Notes: a model not told the origin generated them from the letters alone. 64,000 nt of DNA from Vombatus ursinus (GCF_900497805.2 NW_020954626.1:5773959-5837958); one strand, 5' to 3'. Positions 27,370 through 39,702 are shown, counted from the stretch's first letter. Numbers and translations: made by a program.

Positions 27370-27652
27370 GTTGTGGGTTGTCCTTCATTCTTGAATAGGA
27401 CCATGACATCAGGGAGATGATGACATGACTTGCATTGAATTGGATTTGAGCGAGGGAGGGCTGCGCAAAGTCAGCAGCTGAACTTTCTCTCCAGAGCCAT
27501 TTGTGGCCAGATATAGATCAGGACTACTGGAGATGGCCCTGGATGTAGTGGGAGACTTTCGCCTTTCTAAGCTAAAGTCTTTAACAAGTCTCAGTTTGAG
27601 GCAACATGCATTCAGTGATTAAGGCTAAGTGAAAAATGAGGCAGAGAATAGC
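27370..27652 (-). repeat. RTE-tailed SINE (RTESINE1-like)
   Basis: Starts with the RTE-like tail gttgtccttcattcttgaat. The body includes gagggctgcgcaaagtcagc, ggagatggccctggatgtag and cattcagtgattaaggctaa. Longer and less interrupted than the 7536-7967 copy. Confidence 0.75.
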
Positions 27653-27699
27653 TTGTTTTTCCTAGTTAAAAAAAATCTATCTTGGAGGGGAAAACCTTA

Positions 27700-27921
27700 A
27701 AGGTTTCTGGCCCAAACAAACAACTGCTATTTATATTCACTCTGAGCCTTTCCCAATCCTATTAATTCTGGTACCTTCCCTGTGTTGATTATTTACACTT
27801 TATCCTTTCTTTGTCTTATATGAACATGGTGATCTCTACATATTGTCTCCCCATTAGACTGTGAGTTCCTTGAGAGCAGAGAATTTTTTGCCTTTCTTTG
27901 TATCCTCAGCACTTAGCATAG
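27700..27921 (+). mobile_element. L2 LINE 3' end
   Basis: ccccattagactgtgagttc, cttgagagcagagaattttt, tgtatcctcagcacttagca. A minus-strand SINE follows directly and replaces its terminus. Confidence 0.82.
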
Positions 27922-28142
27922 TTTTTCATGTCCAACTCTCCATGACCCCATTTGGGGTTTTCTTGGGAAAGATACTAAAGTGCCATTATCCTTTTCCAGC
28001 TCATTTTACAGGTAAAGAAACTGAGGCAAATAGGGTTAAGTGACTTACCCAGGATCACACAGTTAGTAAGTGTCTGAGGCCAAATTTGAACTCAGATCTT
28101 CCTGACTTCAGGCCCAGCACGCTATTCACTGTGCCACCTACC
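27922..28142 (-). repeat. Marsupial CORE-SINE
   Basis: catgaccccatttggggttt, actgaggcaaatagggttaa, gatcacacagttagtaagtg, cactgtgccacctacctg. Confidence 0.86.
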
Positions 28143-28299
28143 TGCCTGTCCATCTTCAACTTGGCTTCAAAAGATCAACTTCATAAGAATGAGACAGAAA
28201 AGACTTAGCCAGGCAGTAGTTTATCTCTAAGATGATAGGAATGCTCCTGTCTGCAATCTCAAAATGAGAATGTAGTTTGTTATGGCAGGCAAGAAAGTT

Positions 28300-28705
28300 T
28301 ATTCTATGTTAGATTCCACAAAAAATTATGTTGCATTCAGGAATCAGGAAGTAATAACACCACTGAGCCCATGTTAAACATCATCTATGGTCTTCTGTTC
28401 AGTCTTGGATGCCACATTTTAAGAAAGACATTGATAAATGAGTGTCTTTGGAACTTCAAGGGTCTTGTATACATGACATACAAGGATTTGTTGAAGGACC
28501 TGGTTGATGATCTCAGTGGTTTGGGGGAGAAAGACACAAGAACATCTAGTTGTCTTCAAAATTTGAAGGGTTTTCACGTAAAAGGAGGATTGGACTTGGT
28601 TTGTTCGGCCCTGAAAGGCAGAATGAGAAAGAGTGGAAGTCGAAAAAAGGCAAGTTTAAGCTTATCTAAGAAAAAAATCCTAAAAATTAGTAATAGGGAA
28701 TGAGA
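28300..28705 (+). mobile_element. CR1/L3-type LINE relic
   Basis: The DNA follows the CR1/L3 3' coding region: gatgccacattttaagaaag, caaggatttgttgaaggacc, gtcttcaaaatttgaagggt, ttcggccctgaaaggcagaa. A chance-open frame (28371-28703) still reads HILRKTLI, LKGFHVKGGLDLVCSALKG. It is an old relic; the frame is not a host gene. Confidence 0.75.
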
Positions 28706-28767
28706 GGTCATGGGTTTCCCTTTATTTGAGGTCTTGCATATCATGGAGTCATTTAACCTTTAAATGA

Positions 28768-29036
28768 GGACCACTGGGTGGCACAGTGTATCCAATGCCA
28801 GACCTGGAGAAGGGAGGACTCATCTTCAAGAGTTCAAATTTGGCTTCAGATACTTAGTAGCTATGTGACCCTGGGCAAGTCCCTTAACTCTGTTTGCCTC
28901 AGTTTCCTTATCTGTAAAATTAGCTGGAGAAAGAAATGGCAAACCCCCTTCAATATCTTTGCCAAGAAAACCCCAAATGGGGTTATAAAGAGTCAAACAA
29001 GACTGAAATGACTGAACAATAACAAAACAACAAAAA
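28768..29036 (+). repeat. Marsupial CORE-SINE, near full length
   Basis: gaccactgggtggcacagtg, ctgtttgcctcagtttcctt, tctttgccaagaaaacccca, agtcaaacaagactgaaatg. Confidence 0.87.
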
Positions 29037-29109
29037 GACCTCTAAATCTGTTTCTCACTTATAAATTGAGGAGATTTGAATAGATGGTCTCTAAAATTTC
29101 CTTCCATCT

Positions 29110-29640
29110 CTAAATTGTTCCATAAGCCTATTCTTGAAAACATAAGGGTCTTCTTGTTATAGAATAATTCTACATATATGTATAGGCTTCTTAAAACTAT
29201 TAAATATTCCCAAGACCACTAAGCAACCATTGTAATCAATAAACATTAGTCTGGAAGGAGAGGCTGGAGTCACATTGTCAAAGGTTTTAAATAGCTTGTT
29301 AGAAATGCTTTCACATGATTTTGTAGACTTAGATACATTCTGCTATTTTGATGTTATAAAACCTATTTTATGTGAGTTTTTTGATAACATTCGAAGCTTG
29401 ATTCAGTCAGTAAAATGTCATCAGAAAACAGGAGCATCTGAATAGGGATCAATACACTCCTATACAAATGCATATTTAACATCAATATGATATTTGGCAG
29501 CCTGCTGTACATAGAGAGTCATCTTCAAAGTCTAAAAGTTCTGTGTTCAAGTACTGTCTCTCTATATATATACATAATACATATTTATACATGTATATAC
29601 ATAAAATTCATTCATATATAGAGTACATATTGAGAACGTA
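29110..29640. other. Unclassified sequence with TA-rich patch
   Basis: Nothing recognisable; 29563-29625 is TA/TACA-rich. Confidence 0.4.
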
Positions 29641-29644
29641 AAGA

Positions 29645-29748
29645 ATATTGGTTGTTCGGTTGTATCTGAGTCTTTGCGACCCATTTGGGGTTTTCTTGGC
29701 AAAGATACCAGAGTGGTTTGCCACTTTGCCACTTCCTTCTCCAGAGTA
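29645..29748 (-). repeat. CORE-SINE fragment (tail only)
   Basis: tgagtctttgcgacccattt, ggggttttcttggcaaagat, agagtggtttgccacttt. The core and head are missing. Confidence 0.8.
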
Positions 29749-29749
29749 T

Positions 29750-30220
29750 AGGATAAAGTATAGAATACGGGAGTTAAGAAAAGTATTTTGAAAATTCAAC
29801 ACCCTTCAAAAAGTTCTGTTTCAAAAAACCATACACACGTATTTAAAGAAATCAAATGAAACCTTCGGGGATGAAGTATACTGCGATTGACATCAATTTG
29901 GAATCCACTATGATGTCCTAATTCAATCTGCTTCATGAATTTAGAATCTAAAATTTGTTGAATTGGTTTGAAACAGCATTTATTACTGAATTTCTGTGTC
30001 AGCCTCTGGCACTAGGTAATGGGAGGAAGTGGAGCAGAACTGAGGTTATTCAGCCCCTGCCTGAGCGAATGAAATGGTTACCCATACTGTTGTCTTGGGC
30101 CAGGGGCCTTTATAGGGATTTGTAGTTGTAAGAGTGAGAGGCCTAGGAGTGACAAGACCAGGCTAAGGGTAGTCCCAGGCCTACTATTTACTAGTTAAGC
30201 AACTCAAAGGACCAAATGAG
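29750..30220. other. Unclassified sequence
   Basis: No gene or family recognised. Confidence 0.4.
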
Positions 30221-30224
30221 ATCA

Positions 30225-30225
30225 T

Positions 30226-30272
<47 letters not shown>

Positions 30273-30282
30273 NNNNNNNNNN

Positions 30283-30341
<59 letters not shown>

Positions 30342-30350
30342 TAGATAGAT
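30225..30350. repeat. (GATA)n microsatellite with assembly gap
   Basis: GATA units on both sides of 10 N bases at 30273-30282. The true repeat length is unknown. Confidence 0.97.
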
Positions 30351-30359
30351 ATATATATG

Positions 30360-31045
30360 TGATTTTTGGTAAACATTGCACTCTGTCATTTTAAGCTTAT
30401 TTTAGACAAAACAAACAGTGGTGAAATTATTCTGACTTGTGAAAATCCATTTAGATTCTTTGATTCTGCTCTGGGTACATCACACTTCTCCCAGGGAAGA
30501 GACTTTTTTCCTTTGTTCTGGTTTCATGCTCTTCCAAGTCCTCAATGATTTCTTTTGTTCACAAAAAATGACAGGCTAAAAAGAATGAATTCATTTTATT
30601 TTTGCCTTTTGGCATTTTAACTACCTTTAATTAAGATGTTTGTAACAGTTTATTCCCCCCCACCCCCCCCCCCACCCCAAGGCTTAGGTGTCCCTGAACG
30701 AATCTTGCATTGTTTACATTTCTGTGATGGTTGAAGGGACTTGGGGCATTGATAGAGTCTTAAAGTAAGAAAGACATTTCAAGTAACGTTGTTTAGGTAA
30801 TAAATCAAGCAAACATGAATGGAGGAATGGAAGAAGGTTTTTTGCTATAGCTCTCTTTCTATACCTTCTCTTACTGAAATCTTAATTAAGCCACTCTCAT
30901 AGTCTGTCAATCTAGATGATCCACAATATTTACAAACTCAAATGTAATCGAATATTATCAAAAAACTCACATAAACTAGGTTTTATAACATCAAAATAGC
31001 AGAATGTATCTAAGTCCACAAAATAATGTGAAAGCATTTCTACCT
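30360..31045. other. Unclassified sequence with C-rich tract
   Basis: Positions 30654-30678 are almost pure C; otherwise nothing recognised. Confidence 0.45.
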
Positions 31046-31049
31046 AGCT

Positions 31050-31236
31050 AAAAAATACTGACTCTGGACTCAGAGCACCCAGATTCAAATCCTGTTTCTG
31101 ATGCTTACTGCCGATATGATGGTAGACATTTCAGCTTCTTGGGACTCAGTTTCCTCATATAAAAAAATGAGAGAGTTGGACAAGTTATCCTTTGGGGTCC
31201 TTTTTATCTCTGGAGCTATGATACTTTGGGGAAATG
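31050..31236 (+). repeat. MIR-like SINE
   Basis: agcacccagattcaaatcct, gggactcagtttcctcatat, tttatctctggagctatgat. Confidence 0.7.
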
Positions 31237-31239
31237 GCT

Positions 31240-32290
31240 AAAGTGAATATGAACATTGAGGTTCTAGATTTAGAATGTATTGATTCAAAAAATAGTCATA
31301 GCTAAGATTAGGACATTAATCACACCAATGATCTCAGGTTGAATTTGAATCTCAGGGTTAGTATTTTTATGGAAGCTTTTTTACTAATATTAAATACTAG
31401 ATTGTCATTGGAAGGATATATTAAATTAATACTAAATTAAATTAAATACTAAAAACAAACTAAATTAGATGTAAAAATGACTTTTGACAGGAGTTCCACT
31501 AGCTTTAGCAATTGAACAATCCCCTAAATATTTTCTAACCATCTATTAGGTGAAAAGAATGATAAATGATGCTGAGAGCTACAAAGATAAGAAGTCATCC
31601 TTGCCTTCAAGGATTTTGTAATCTAATGGTTTAATAATGTGTATACTGATATTTACTTAAAAATATTTTTCCCATATATCATGTTTTATTTTTCACATTG
31701 AGATTTTGATATAAAGTAAAAATAACATTTACATTTTATTTCTGTGCAATATTAGCATGATAATAAAAGTCATTGCATTTACATGAGAACAATTTTATGA
31801 CACATATCTCAGTGTGCTTCTTTGGTGGTTTGCAGTTATTTTTAATGACATCAGGTATCTCAGCAATGAAAGTAACAACCGGGAAAAAAAAAAAAAAGCT
31901 TTGCAGCATGATGGTCAAAAAAACAACCCAAGCTCTGTACATTTATAATATTTTTTCACTGTTGTGTTTTAAAGTCTACTTTTTATTAAATGCAGTACAG
32001 TTAGAATTAATTTGTAAAAGGCAGCTATATTAAATCACACTAAATTAAGTCTTGTGCCAAAATCTCTCAAGAACAATTATAATTTATAAACAGTTTTCAC
32101 AGGATCAAAAACTTTCCCTTGACAAATCCTGCTCTTTGTCCACACCATGACTTTTAATCCCTCACTTCTCCTCCAGGCCATCATTCCTGTGCTAGTTACT
32201 CTCTTCTCTTTTCACAGAGGTGGAGAAAAATCACAAAATCGTGCTGAGTAGATTAGAAATTCTTGTCACATAGTCTCAACAAGGCCTCCA
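31240..32290. other. Unclassified AT-rich sequence
   Basis: No gene. Short A-run near 31883-31897; a/t-rich tandem bits at 31420-31460. Confidence 0.4.
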
Positions 32291-32294
32291 CTGA

Positions 32295-32553
32295 AGGTAG
32301 CCAGGGGACTCAGTGGATAGAGTGAGGGACTGAGAATGAGGAAAACTTAACTTTTAATCCTGTCTCAGACACTTACTAGCTATATGACCCTGATCAAGCC
32401 TAACTGGTCTCTGCCCTCCTCAGTTCTTTATTTGTAAAATGAGGATAACAATAGCACCTACCTCCTAGGGCTGTTCTGAGAATAAAATGAGACAATATTT
32501 AAAGCACTTTGCAAACCTTAAAATGATAAATAAACATTAGCTATTATGAGCAT
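32295..32553 (+). repeat. CORE-SINE (MIR-like), near full length
   Basis: ggactcagtggatagagtga, ctcagacacttactagctat, aagcactttgcaaaccttaa. Confidence 0.83.
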
Positions 32554-32714
32554 GAAAATCTTTTTTTATACTTCCCTAATTGATTCACTATCCCACTCAT
32601 CTTGGCTCTTATACCAACTTTACTTTAATGAATCAAAAAATCTGTGATTTCAGGAATGAGAATATATCCTCCACTCACAAAGATCATAATCCCTTCATCT
32701 CCTCAAAACTCTTA

Positions 32715-32832
32715 ATGAATTCCTTGGGTTAGTCCCTTACTTCCTGGGCCTTAGTTTCCTCATTTGTAAGCTGAAGGTAGATTAGATGACCTCCTATGTC
32801 CTTCTAGCCATAAATCTATGAACCTATGACCT
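32715..32832 (+). repeat. MIR-like SINE 3' part
   Basis: cttagtttcctcatttgtaa, tgacctcctatgtccttcta. Confidence 0.6.
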
Positions 32833-32934
32833 ATTCAATTAATTGCTGCAGCAAAAAAAAAAAAGATCCTGACATTCAACCTTCTGATTATGAACCTTTT
32901 CAAATTTAATTATACTGATTCTCATACTTAATTG

Positions 32935-33960
32935 ACTTTTCTTCAATTATTAGGTATTCGTTTTTCTCCCTCTTAATTCCTCCACCCCACTGGGAGGGGG
33001 TGGGAAGAAAAAAAACAAAAACAAAATAAAATCAACAACCCTTGTAACAAATATTCTGAGTCAAACGAAACAAATGTCCATATTGACTATGTCCAAAAAG
33101 TGTCTTCTACTTATACACCATCTCTCTGTCAGGAGGTGGTAGTATTCTGGAGTCGAGTTCATCAGAGTTCTTAAGTCTTTTAAAGTTGTTTGTTTTTATA
33201 GCATTGCTGTTATGCTATAAATCATTCTTCTGGCTTTGTTCACTTCAACCTGTGTTCTTTTACACATCTTCCAAGGTTTTTCTGAGTTTTCTTTATTTTT
33301 TACAACACAATAGGACATCATTATGTTCATATACCATAATTGGGTCAGCCCTTTCCCATTTGATTGGCACCCGTATTATCACCTTTTTTTGCTCCTACAA
33401 ATATTTTTGGATGCATAACACTTTCCGCCTTCTTTGATCTCTTTAAGATATACACTTGGCAGTTGTATTGATGAGCCAAAGAATGTGCACAGTTTAGGAA
33501 CTCTATTCACAGTTCCAAATTGCTTTCCAAAATGTCTATGCCAATTCACAGTTCTACCAACAGTGCATCAATATGTCTATTTAACTGCCATGCCACCAAC
33601 ATTTATCATTAGCCCCTTTTTGTTACCTTTGCCAAGATGATGAATGTGAGGGGACTTCAGAGTTGTATTAATTTGTGTTTATTAATGATTGGGAACTTTT
33701 TATATGGTTAGAGATATTTCTTCCCTTGAGAACTATCTGTTGATATCCTTTGACCATTTTTCAATTAGGGAATGGCTCTTAATCTTATAAATTTGAATCA
33801 TTTCCTTATATATATTTAGGAATGAGACTTTTATCAGAGAAACTTGCAGGAAAGGATTTCCCCCCACTAGTTAACTGTTTTTATTTTACTATTATCTGCA
33901 TTTAATTTGTGCAAAATTTTTACTATTTTCTGTAAACAGCTATACTGATTTGCAAATGAT
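32935..33960 (-). mobile_element. L1 LINE 3' end (3' UTR and ORF2 C-terminus)
   Basis: Minus-strand old L1. The 3' UTR is at 32935-33290. The ORF2 end follows: catataccataattgggtca is antisense to the WVNKLWHM-type motif, and ttccaaattgctttccaaaa and atcctttgaccatttttcaa lie further in. Well preserved in length but with many substitutions. Confidence 0.82.
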
Positions 33961-33989
33961 AGCCTTGCCCAGGCAATCATCAAAACCTT

Positions 33990-34385
33990 TTCAGCTTGTT
34001 AGGCTTTTAGTATTTGCACTCTCTTGCCATAATCTTGGATAACCCAGGGTTGCTGCTATAACAGCATCAAAAAAATAACTAATACAGAATGGATTGCTGA
34101 GTGTGAAAGAGATTGAAAATCTGATTAAGATGGAGACTGGACATGTGATCTCATTGGTATACAGAACTCTGACTCCTCTCACCCCTGCAAGCTGTCATAT
34201 TGTCTGCAACTTCAAGTCTTAGAGTACTGAGCATGGAACACTTAGAGTCTTGAACCATGAGAAGTTAAGTGACTTGTTCAGAATCCCATAGGCAGTGTGA
34301 GTCAGAGGTAGGTCTTAAAACCCAGTATTCATGGATTAGATGCCAACTCTATCCACTATGTCTGCTCCTGCCAAAGAGGAAGACA
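33990..34385 (-). repeat. Mar1-like SINE
   Basis: gatggagactggacatgtga, tctcattggtatacagaact, gttaagtgacttgttcagaa, tccactatgtctgctc. Same family as 41270-41500. Confidence 0.65.
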
Positions 34386-34598
34386 GCATTTCTAGGTATG
34401 GAGAAGAGGGGCAAATCATTTTGTCATGGGGAAAATGCTATTTGTTTCATGTCTTGTGGAATAGGTAGGATTTCCATGGGCAGAGATGGAAATGGAAGCT
34501 CATTCCCTAGCATAGGGAGCAGAAGGACTAGAGATGGGGATGGGAAAAGTATTCATCAAAAGATGAGATATCCAATTTGTTTGTAGAATAGACTACAT
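34386..34598. other. Unclassified G/A-rich sequence
   Basis: No recognisable gene or repeat. Confidence 0.35.
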
Positions 34599-34599
34599 G

Positions 34600-34905
34600 A
34601 TGGGGAGAATTGAAAGATAAGATTAGAAATGTAGGTTGGAATCAGTATTTACAATATTTAATGCCAAGCTAAGGAGTTTAAACTACGTTCAGACAATAAG
34701 GAACTAATGAATGTTTCTAAGTAATGGTATGACATGCACAAAACTACACATTAAGAAGATTAATTTGAAAGTGGTCTGTAGGACAGATTAGAAGGCTAGG
34801 TGAGTTTGAATTTTAGGTTGAAAACTATTAATAATATAAGAAAGTATTGTAAAAGAGAGATGGGAACCCCTTCTACTAGAAAAGAGGCATTAAAATTGAA
34901 GGGAA
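34600..34905 (-). mobile_element. L2 LINE relic
   Basis: gaaagataagattagaaatg, atgccaagctaaggagttta, gtaatggtatgacatgcac. Confidence 0.6.
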
Positions 34906-35545
34906 AAAGATAATGTAGTAAAGGAATGAGTTGGTATTTTAAATGTGCATTTAAATTCCTAGTATCTTGTTTTTATCTGTATTAATTAAATATTTATATT
35001 TTAATTTGCACCCTCAGTTCATTTATTGTACAAGTAGCATTTTTATAAATGAAAACACTTAGCAAATACAGCATAACAATGAATTTGTGCCATATGCTGT
35101 TGATACTAGGAGGAATGCTTAGCAAAGAATGTTGTTATGCTCTTCTATGATAACGGCTTTTCCCTCCTAGAATACAAGAAATAACAGATACAAGTAAAAT
35201 ATGTGTCCCAGGGACTACAAATCCATCCCTATCATGTAGTAGTACAGCACCACTGCTCTCTTCTCTAAATGTTAAGAGATGCATTCTTGCAAAATTTGAA
35301 TAATAGCACCCAGATACTCCATGGGACATCTTGTGGGATTGAGACACTTGGGGAGAGAGTAGAGTGTACTCTTGAGCCCCTACATCCACGATAAGTCCTC
35401 ATGCAGGCAAGGAATGCTTCAACTAGAGAAGAGAAGGTATCAAACTGTGATAAGTCAAAAGAAACTGAAGTAGAATTGGGGAAATGTAAAATTGTTGGGT
35501 GTGTGAATACATTGTTCCTTTAAGCCTTTGGGAGGACTCTCCATG
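34906..35545. other. Unclassified sequence
   Basis: A minus-strand frame at 35135-35389 (84 residues) has no recognisable similarity. No supportable gene. Confidence 0.35.
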
Positions 35546-35547
35546 AA

Positions 35548-36860
35548 GTCAGAAATTCACCACCATTTATGAAGCACCTACTACATGCTAGGCACTGTTC
35601 TAAGAGCTGGGGATACAAAGAAAGGCAAAAGCCTCTCAAGGAATTCACAGTCTAATGGGGAAGGCAACATGCAAACAACTCTATAGAAACAAGATAAGTT
35701 GTTGTTTAATCATTTTTAGTTGTGTCCAACTCTTTGTGACCCCTTTGTGGGGTTTCTTGGCTAAGATACTGGAATGGTTTGCCATTTCTTTCTCCAGTTC
35801 ATTGTATAGATGAGAAGACTTAGGTAAACAGGGTTAAATGACTTGCCCAGGGTCACACAATTAGTAAGTGTCTGAGGCTGGATTTGAACTCAGTTCTTCT
35901 GATTTCAGCCCTGGCACTCTATCCACTGTACCATCTAGCTGCCCAAAAAAGTATAGAGAGGATTAATTGGAGATAATCAACAGAGGGAAGGCGCTAGCAT
36001 TAAGGGGGATGGAGAAAGACTTCTTGTAGGAGGTAGAATGTTAGTTGGGAATTGAAGGAATCCAGGGAACCTAAGAGGCAGAGATGAGGAGGGCAAGGAT
36101 TCCAGGTATGGGGGACAGCCAGTGAAAATGCTTAGAATCTGGAGAGAGGGAGTGTCACATGTAAGGAACAACTAGAAATCCAACTGTTGCTGGTTCATGT
36201 CATAGCTGAAGAAGATAAGGTATAAGAAGACTGGAAAGGTAAGAGGGAGTTAGGTTATGCAGGGCTTCAAAAGCTAGAGGATTTCATATTTGATCCTGGA
36301 AGTAATAAGGAACCACTGGAGTTTATTGAATAGGAGGGCGACATGGTCAGATATGTTCTTTAGGAAGATCAGCTTGAGAGAAGTGTGGAGGATGGACTGG
36401 AGGGGAGAGAGACTCAAAGCAGTGAGACTAATCAATAGCCAATTGCAATAGTGCAGGCACGAGGGATGAGGATCTGTACCAGGATGGTGGCAGTATCAGA
36501 GGAGATAAGGGGGCATATGCAGGATATGTTGTGAAGATAGAAACACAGGACTTGACAACTAATTGGATATGGAGTGGGGTGAGAGAGTGAAAAGTTAAGG
36601 ATACCATGCACATTGCAAGCCTGTGTGACTGGGAGGGTGGTGGTACTCTCTATAGTAATAGGGAAGCCAGGAAGAGGGGAAGGTTTTGAAGGAAAGATGA
36701 GTTCAGTTTTTTTTGCATGTTGAGTTTAACATGTCCATGAGCCATCAAGTTTAAAATATCCAATTGAAAACTGGAGATCCAAGACCAGAAGTCAGCAAGG
36801 AGGCTAAGGCTGGACAAAAAAATGGGGATCATCTGCATAGAGAAAATAGCTAAATTTAGG
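35548..36860 (-). mobile_element. L2 LINE 3' end and ORF2 C-terminus, split by a SINE
   Basis: 3' end at 35548-35699 (caccatttatgaagcaccta, gctggggatacaaagaaagg). After the SINE it continues at 35945-36860 (gttatgcagggcttcaaaag, gagggcgacatggtcagata, gtgtggaggatggactggag, ggatcatctgcatagagaa). It lies head to head with the plus-strand L2 at 37425-38575. Confidence 0.85.
35700..35944 (-). repeat. Marsupial CORE-SINE inserted in L2
   Basis: ttgtgtccaactctttgtga, gtttgccatttctttctcca, ttgcccagggtcacacaatt, ccactgtaccatctagctgc. Confidence 0.9.
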
Positions 36861-37424
36861 ATCTAGTTGTTATGAGTCCAGAAGTCATTTTTCCTCCTCC
36901 TCCTTGATTCTCCTTTCTCGGGAAATGTCAGCCTTGAGAAGCCAAAGCCTTAACTATGCCTATGCTTGCACTGCTAATGTCTAGGGTTATGGGGATTTTG
37001 GTATTAGAGAAGCTTTTAAAAATATACCTGCAACTGTTTTTTTAACCTTAGGTGACAGTATCTGGAATTAGAGAGCTGCCTAAGAAAGGGAATCACCAGC
37101 ATCTTCTGGGAGCTGAGGAGAGCTATAGGAAGTATACCTTTAGGTAGCACAGTGGAGGCAAGAGAATCACAACATGATGAGCAAGAAAGAATTGCAGGGC
37201 TGTGAAAGGGATTGTAATGGGGAGCAGCAGTATGTGACATTTGCAGGAGTAATTGATGTGTGATCTTTATAATGCCAACTCTTAACAGACGACTGGAGGA
37301 GCTATTAAGGGAAGTAACTACTTGGAAGGGCAAGTCAAATGGACTTTTGCTGGAGTCCAGAGCAGTACTGAACGTGCCTGAGACTGGAGAAATCTCTATG
37401 TGGAAAATTTCCTTCACTGGATCA
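36861..37424. other. Unclassified segment with a 133-residue minus frame
   Basis: The minus-strand frame 37016-37417 is open for 133 codons and Ser/Leu-rich. It shows no recognised domain, no start context that I trust, and lies between two L2 copies. It is probably chance or an extension of one of them. Confidence 0.3.
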
Positions 37425-38575
37425 TCCTCGTAACATTCTCTGTGGAGTAGGTGTGCCCCAAGGCTCTGTCTTAGGTTCTATTCTTTTCAGTTTTTATTCT
37501 GCCTGTTCTCATGTTCTCTTTCTCTCTCTCCCCCATGTACTCCAATCTTCTATCACCAACTACTTTTAACATATTTCTAACTAGATACTCCATAGGTATC
37601 TCCAACTCAACATGGCCAAAATAGAGCTCAAACAAACAAAACTCAAAATAGAGCTCTTTGTTGAAGGTACCATCAATCTTCCACTCAAGTTTGAAAGTTT
37701 GGAGTTAATTTTGGCTCTTTGTTCTCTAATGGATTTAGTTGCCAAGTCTTGTCTATTCTACCTCCAAAATATATCTGGCAGCTATCTTCTTCTCTCCTCT
37801 TACATTGCTATCCCTCTAATTCAAGATTTCAACTTCTCTTTAGTAGACTGTTGTACTCACCTCTAAATTGGTTTCCCAGCCTCCCTTCTTTTCCATCTCC
37901 AACATATCATGCCTGGATTATTGCAATAGCCTACTGGTTGGTCTTCCTGCCTCATTTCTCCCCACTCTATGACATCCTTTACTTAGCCATCAAATTATTG
38001 TTCCTGAAGTATGGGTCTGATTATGTCACCTTCTTATTCAATAAACTCCAGTGGCTCCCTATTACCTCTATGATCAAATAATATCTTCTTTTTGGCATTC
38101 GAAGCCTTCTTAATAACCTACCTGTCTGCCTCCCACCTTTTCAATATTCTTATACCTTATTCTTCCCCACATTCTCCGTGATGCAGTGGCAGTGGCCTCC
38201 TTATTATTCCTTATGCAAGACACTCAATTTCCTGACTCCCATGCATTTTCACTGACTTTTTCCTGGGACTGAAATATGCTCTATCTTCATCTCCACCTCC
38301 TACTTTCATAGATTCCTTCAAGACCCAGCTAAAATCTTACCTTCTACAGGGAACCTTTTTCAAAACCCCATTAATTCTTATACTTGTCCTCTGCTAATTA
38401 CCTCCAATTTATCCTGTGCATATTTTGTCTGTTGATATTTGTTTGCATTTTTTCTCCCTAGCAGGCTGTGAGGTCCTCAGGGAGCTTATAGGGACTGTCT
38501 TTTGCTTTTCTATATATCCGTAACACAGAGCCTAACACATAGTAAGTGCTTAATCAATATTTGTTAACTGATATC
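37425..38575 (+). mobile_element. L2 LINE RT C-terminus and 3' end
   Basis: Decayed RT fragments (VPQGSVLGSILFS, LQLNMAKIEL) come first, then tattgcaatagcctactggt and cctgaagtatgggtctgatt. It ends with the classical 3' end (cagggagcttatagggactg, cacatagtaagtgcttaatc). About 1.15 kb, the longest uninterrupted L2 here. Confidence 0.88.
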
Positions 38576-38629
38576 CTACACACAGCTGCCAAATTGATAT
38601 TCCTAAAACATAGATCTAATTGTGTCACT

Positions 38630-38755
38630 CCCACTTCAAGGTCTCAGAAAGCTTTGACAACATGCCCACAATCATATCAACATCAGTGGCAGAGCTGAGA
38701 TTTGAATCTGGACCTCCAAATCTAAATCCATCAAACTTCGCATTGCTCTAAGGTA
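38630..38755 (-). repeat. MIR-like SINE fragment
   Basis: cagtggcagagctgagattt, gaatctggacctccaaatct. The preceding 38576-38629 may be L2. Confidence 0.5.
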
Positions 38756-39700
38756 TTTTATGTAGTGTGATCTTCATCAAACTGTTTAAAGTCATAATGA
38801 ATCATTTAAGTTAGTAATCAACAAATCCAGGGAGGAAACATCATATCTTGAGTATAATGGAATTTTGAAGGTTTTGTTTGAACACGATCTCTTCTGGAAA
38901 AGAGATGTTTTTTTTTTATCCAAAAATCGAAATTTTCCTTTCTAGACCCACTACAGTTTAGAACTATGAAATTTGAAATGTTCAAATAGAGTTAATAAAT
39001 TGATCAAATTGATAGAACTAATTTTAATTATTATTATTCAAATATCAGTTCAATAGCTCACTCCCTAAAAATAGATTGTCTGTGATGGCAACATAGAATA
39101 TAACCAAGTTTCCTTTGCTGTCCTCTGGAACTAGCCAAAAGGAAAATAGAATCCCTGTGTCTTTGCTGCCTTCTATTTTTCTCTAATATTTCATATTTCT
39201 CTCTTTTTGTTTCTTTAGTTCTTTCACCATTTCCCACTATTTTGTGTTTAAAAATGTAGTGACTATATAACACTTTAGGGTCTTCTTTCTTGGTCTAGTA
39301 TAAGTCCTGAGATTTTATAGTAGCTTTCTTAGAAAATGGAAAAAATAGTAAGTAATGAATTTAAGGGGAAATAATCCAAGCTACATAGAATGATCTCCCA
39401 TTTGAATCTTCTTCTCATGCTTCAACGTGGCATGGAGGTGGCTCAGGATTTTTGAAAGTTACGCCTGCAAGATATAAGCTCTGACAAGTCCTACCTGTAT
39501 GAAAAGATTTCAAGTAATGGCTTGGATATCTGCTTTCCAAGAGGCTCATCTCCAGGCTGGCCATAGGATGATGCACCCTTGGCCAGGGCAACTCTTGAGT
39601 ACTATGTACTAAGTTGTAGAGGTATTGTGGTCAGCAGTGTTTGAAAAGAATTGCCCATACAAATGAAATCATGGGCTGATGATCTCTGAGCTATCATAGA
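38756..39700. other. Unclassified sequence
   Basis: Nothing recognisable. Confidence 0.4.
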
Positions 39701-39702
39701 AT

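Noticed and set aside
28371-28703. 110-codon plus frame that could look like a novel small gene
   Set aside because: The underlying DNA follows CR1/L3 LINE sequence; the frame is a leftover of the relic.
30225-30350. Regular GATA units considered as a CRISPR-like array
   Set aside because: Simple four-base tandem repeat with no spacers, in a mammalian intron.
30184-30381. Ser-Ile-Tyr-Leu repeat proteins on the minus strand (and similar at 40477-40659)
   Set aside because: Translations of GATA/TCTA microsatellites, one of them across an N gap.
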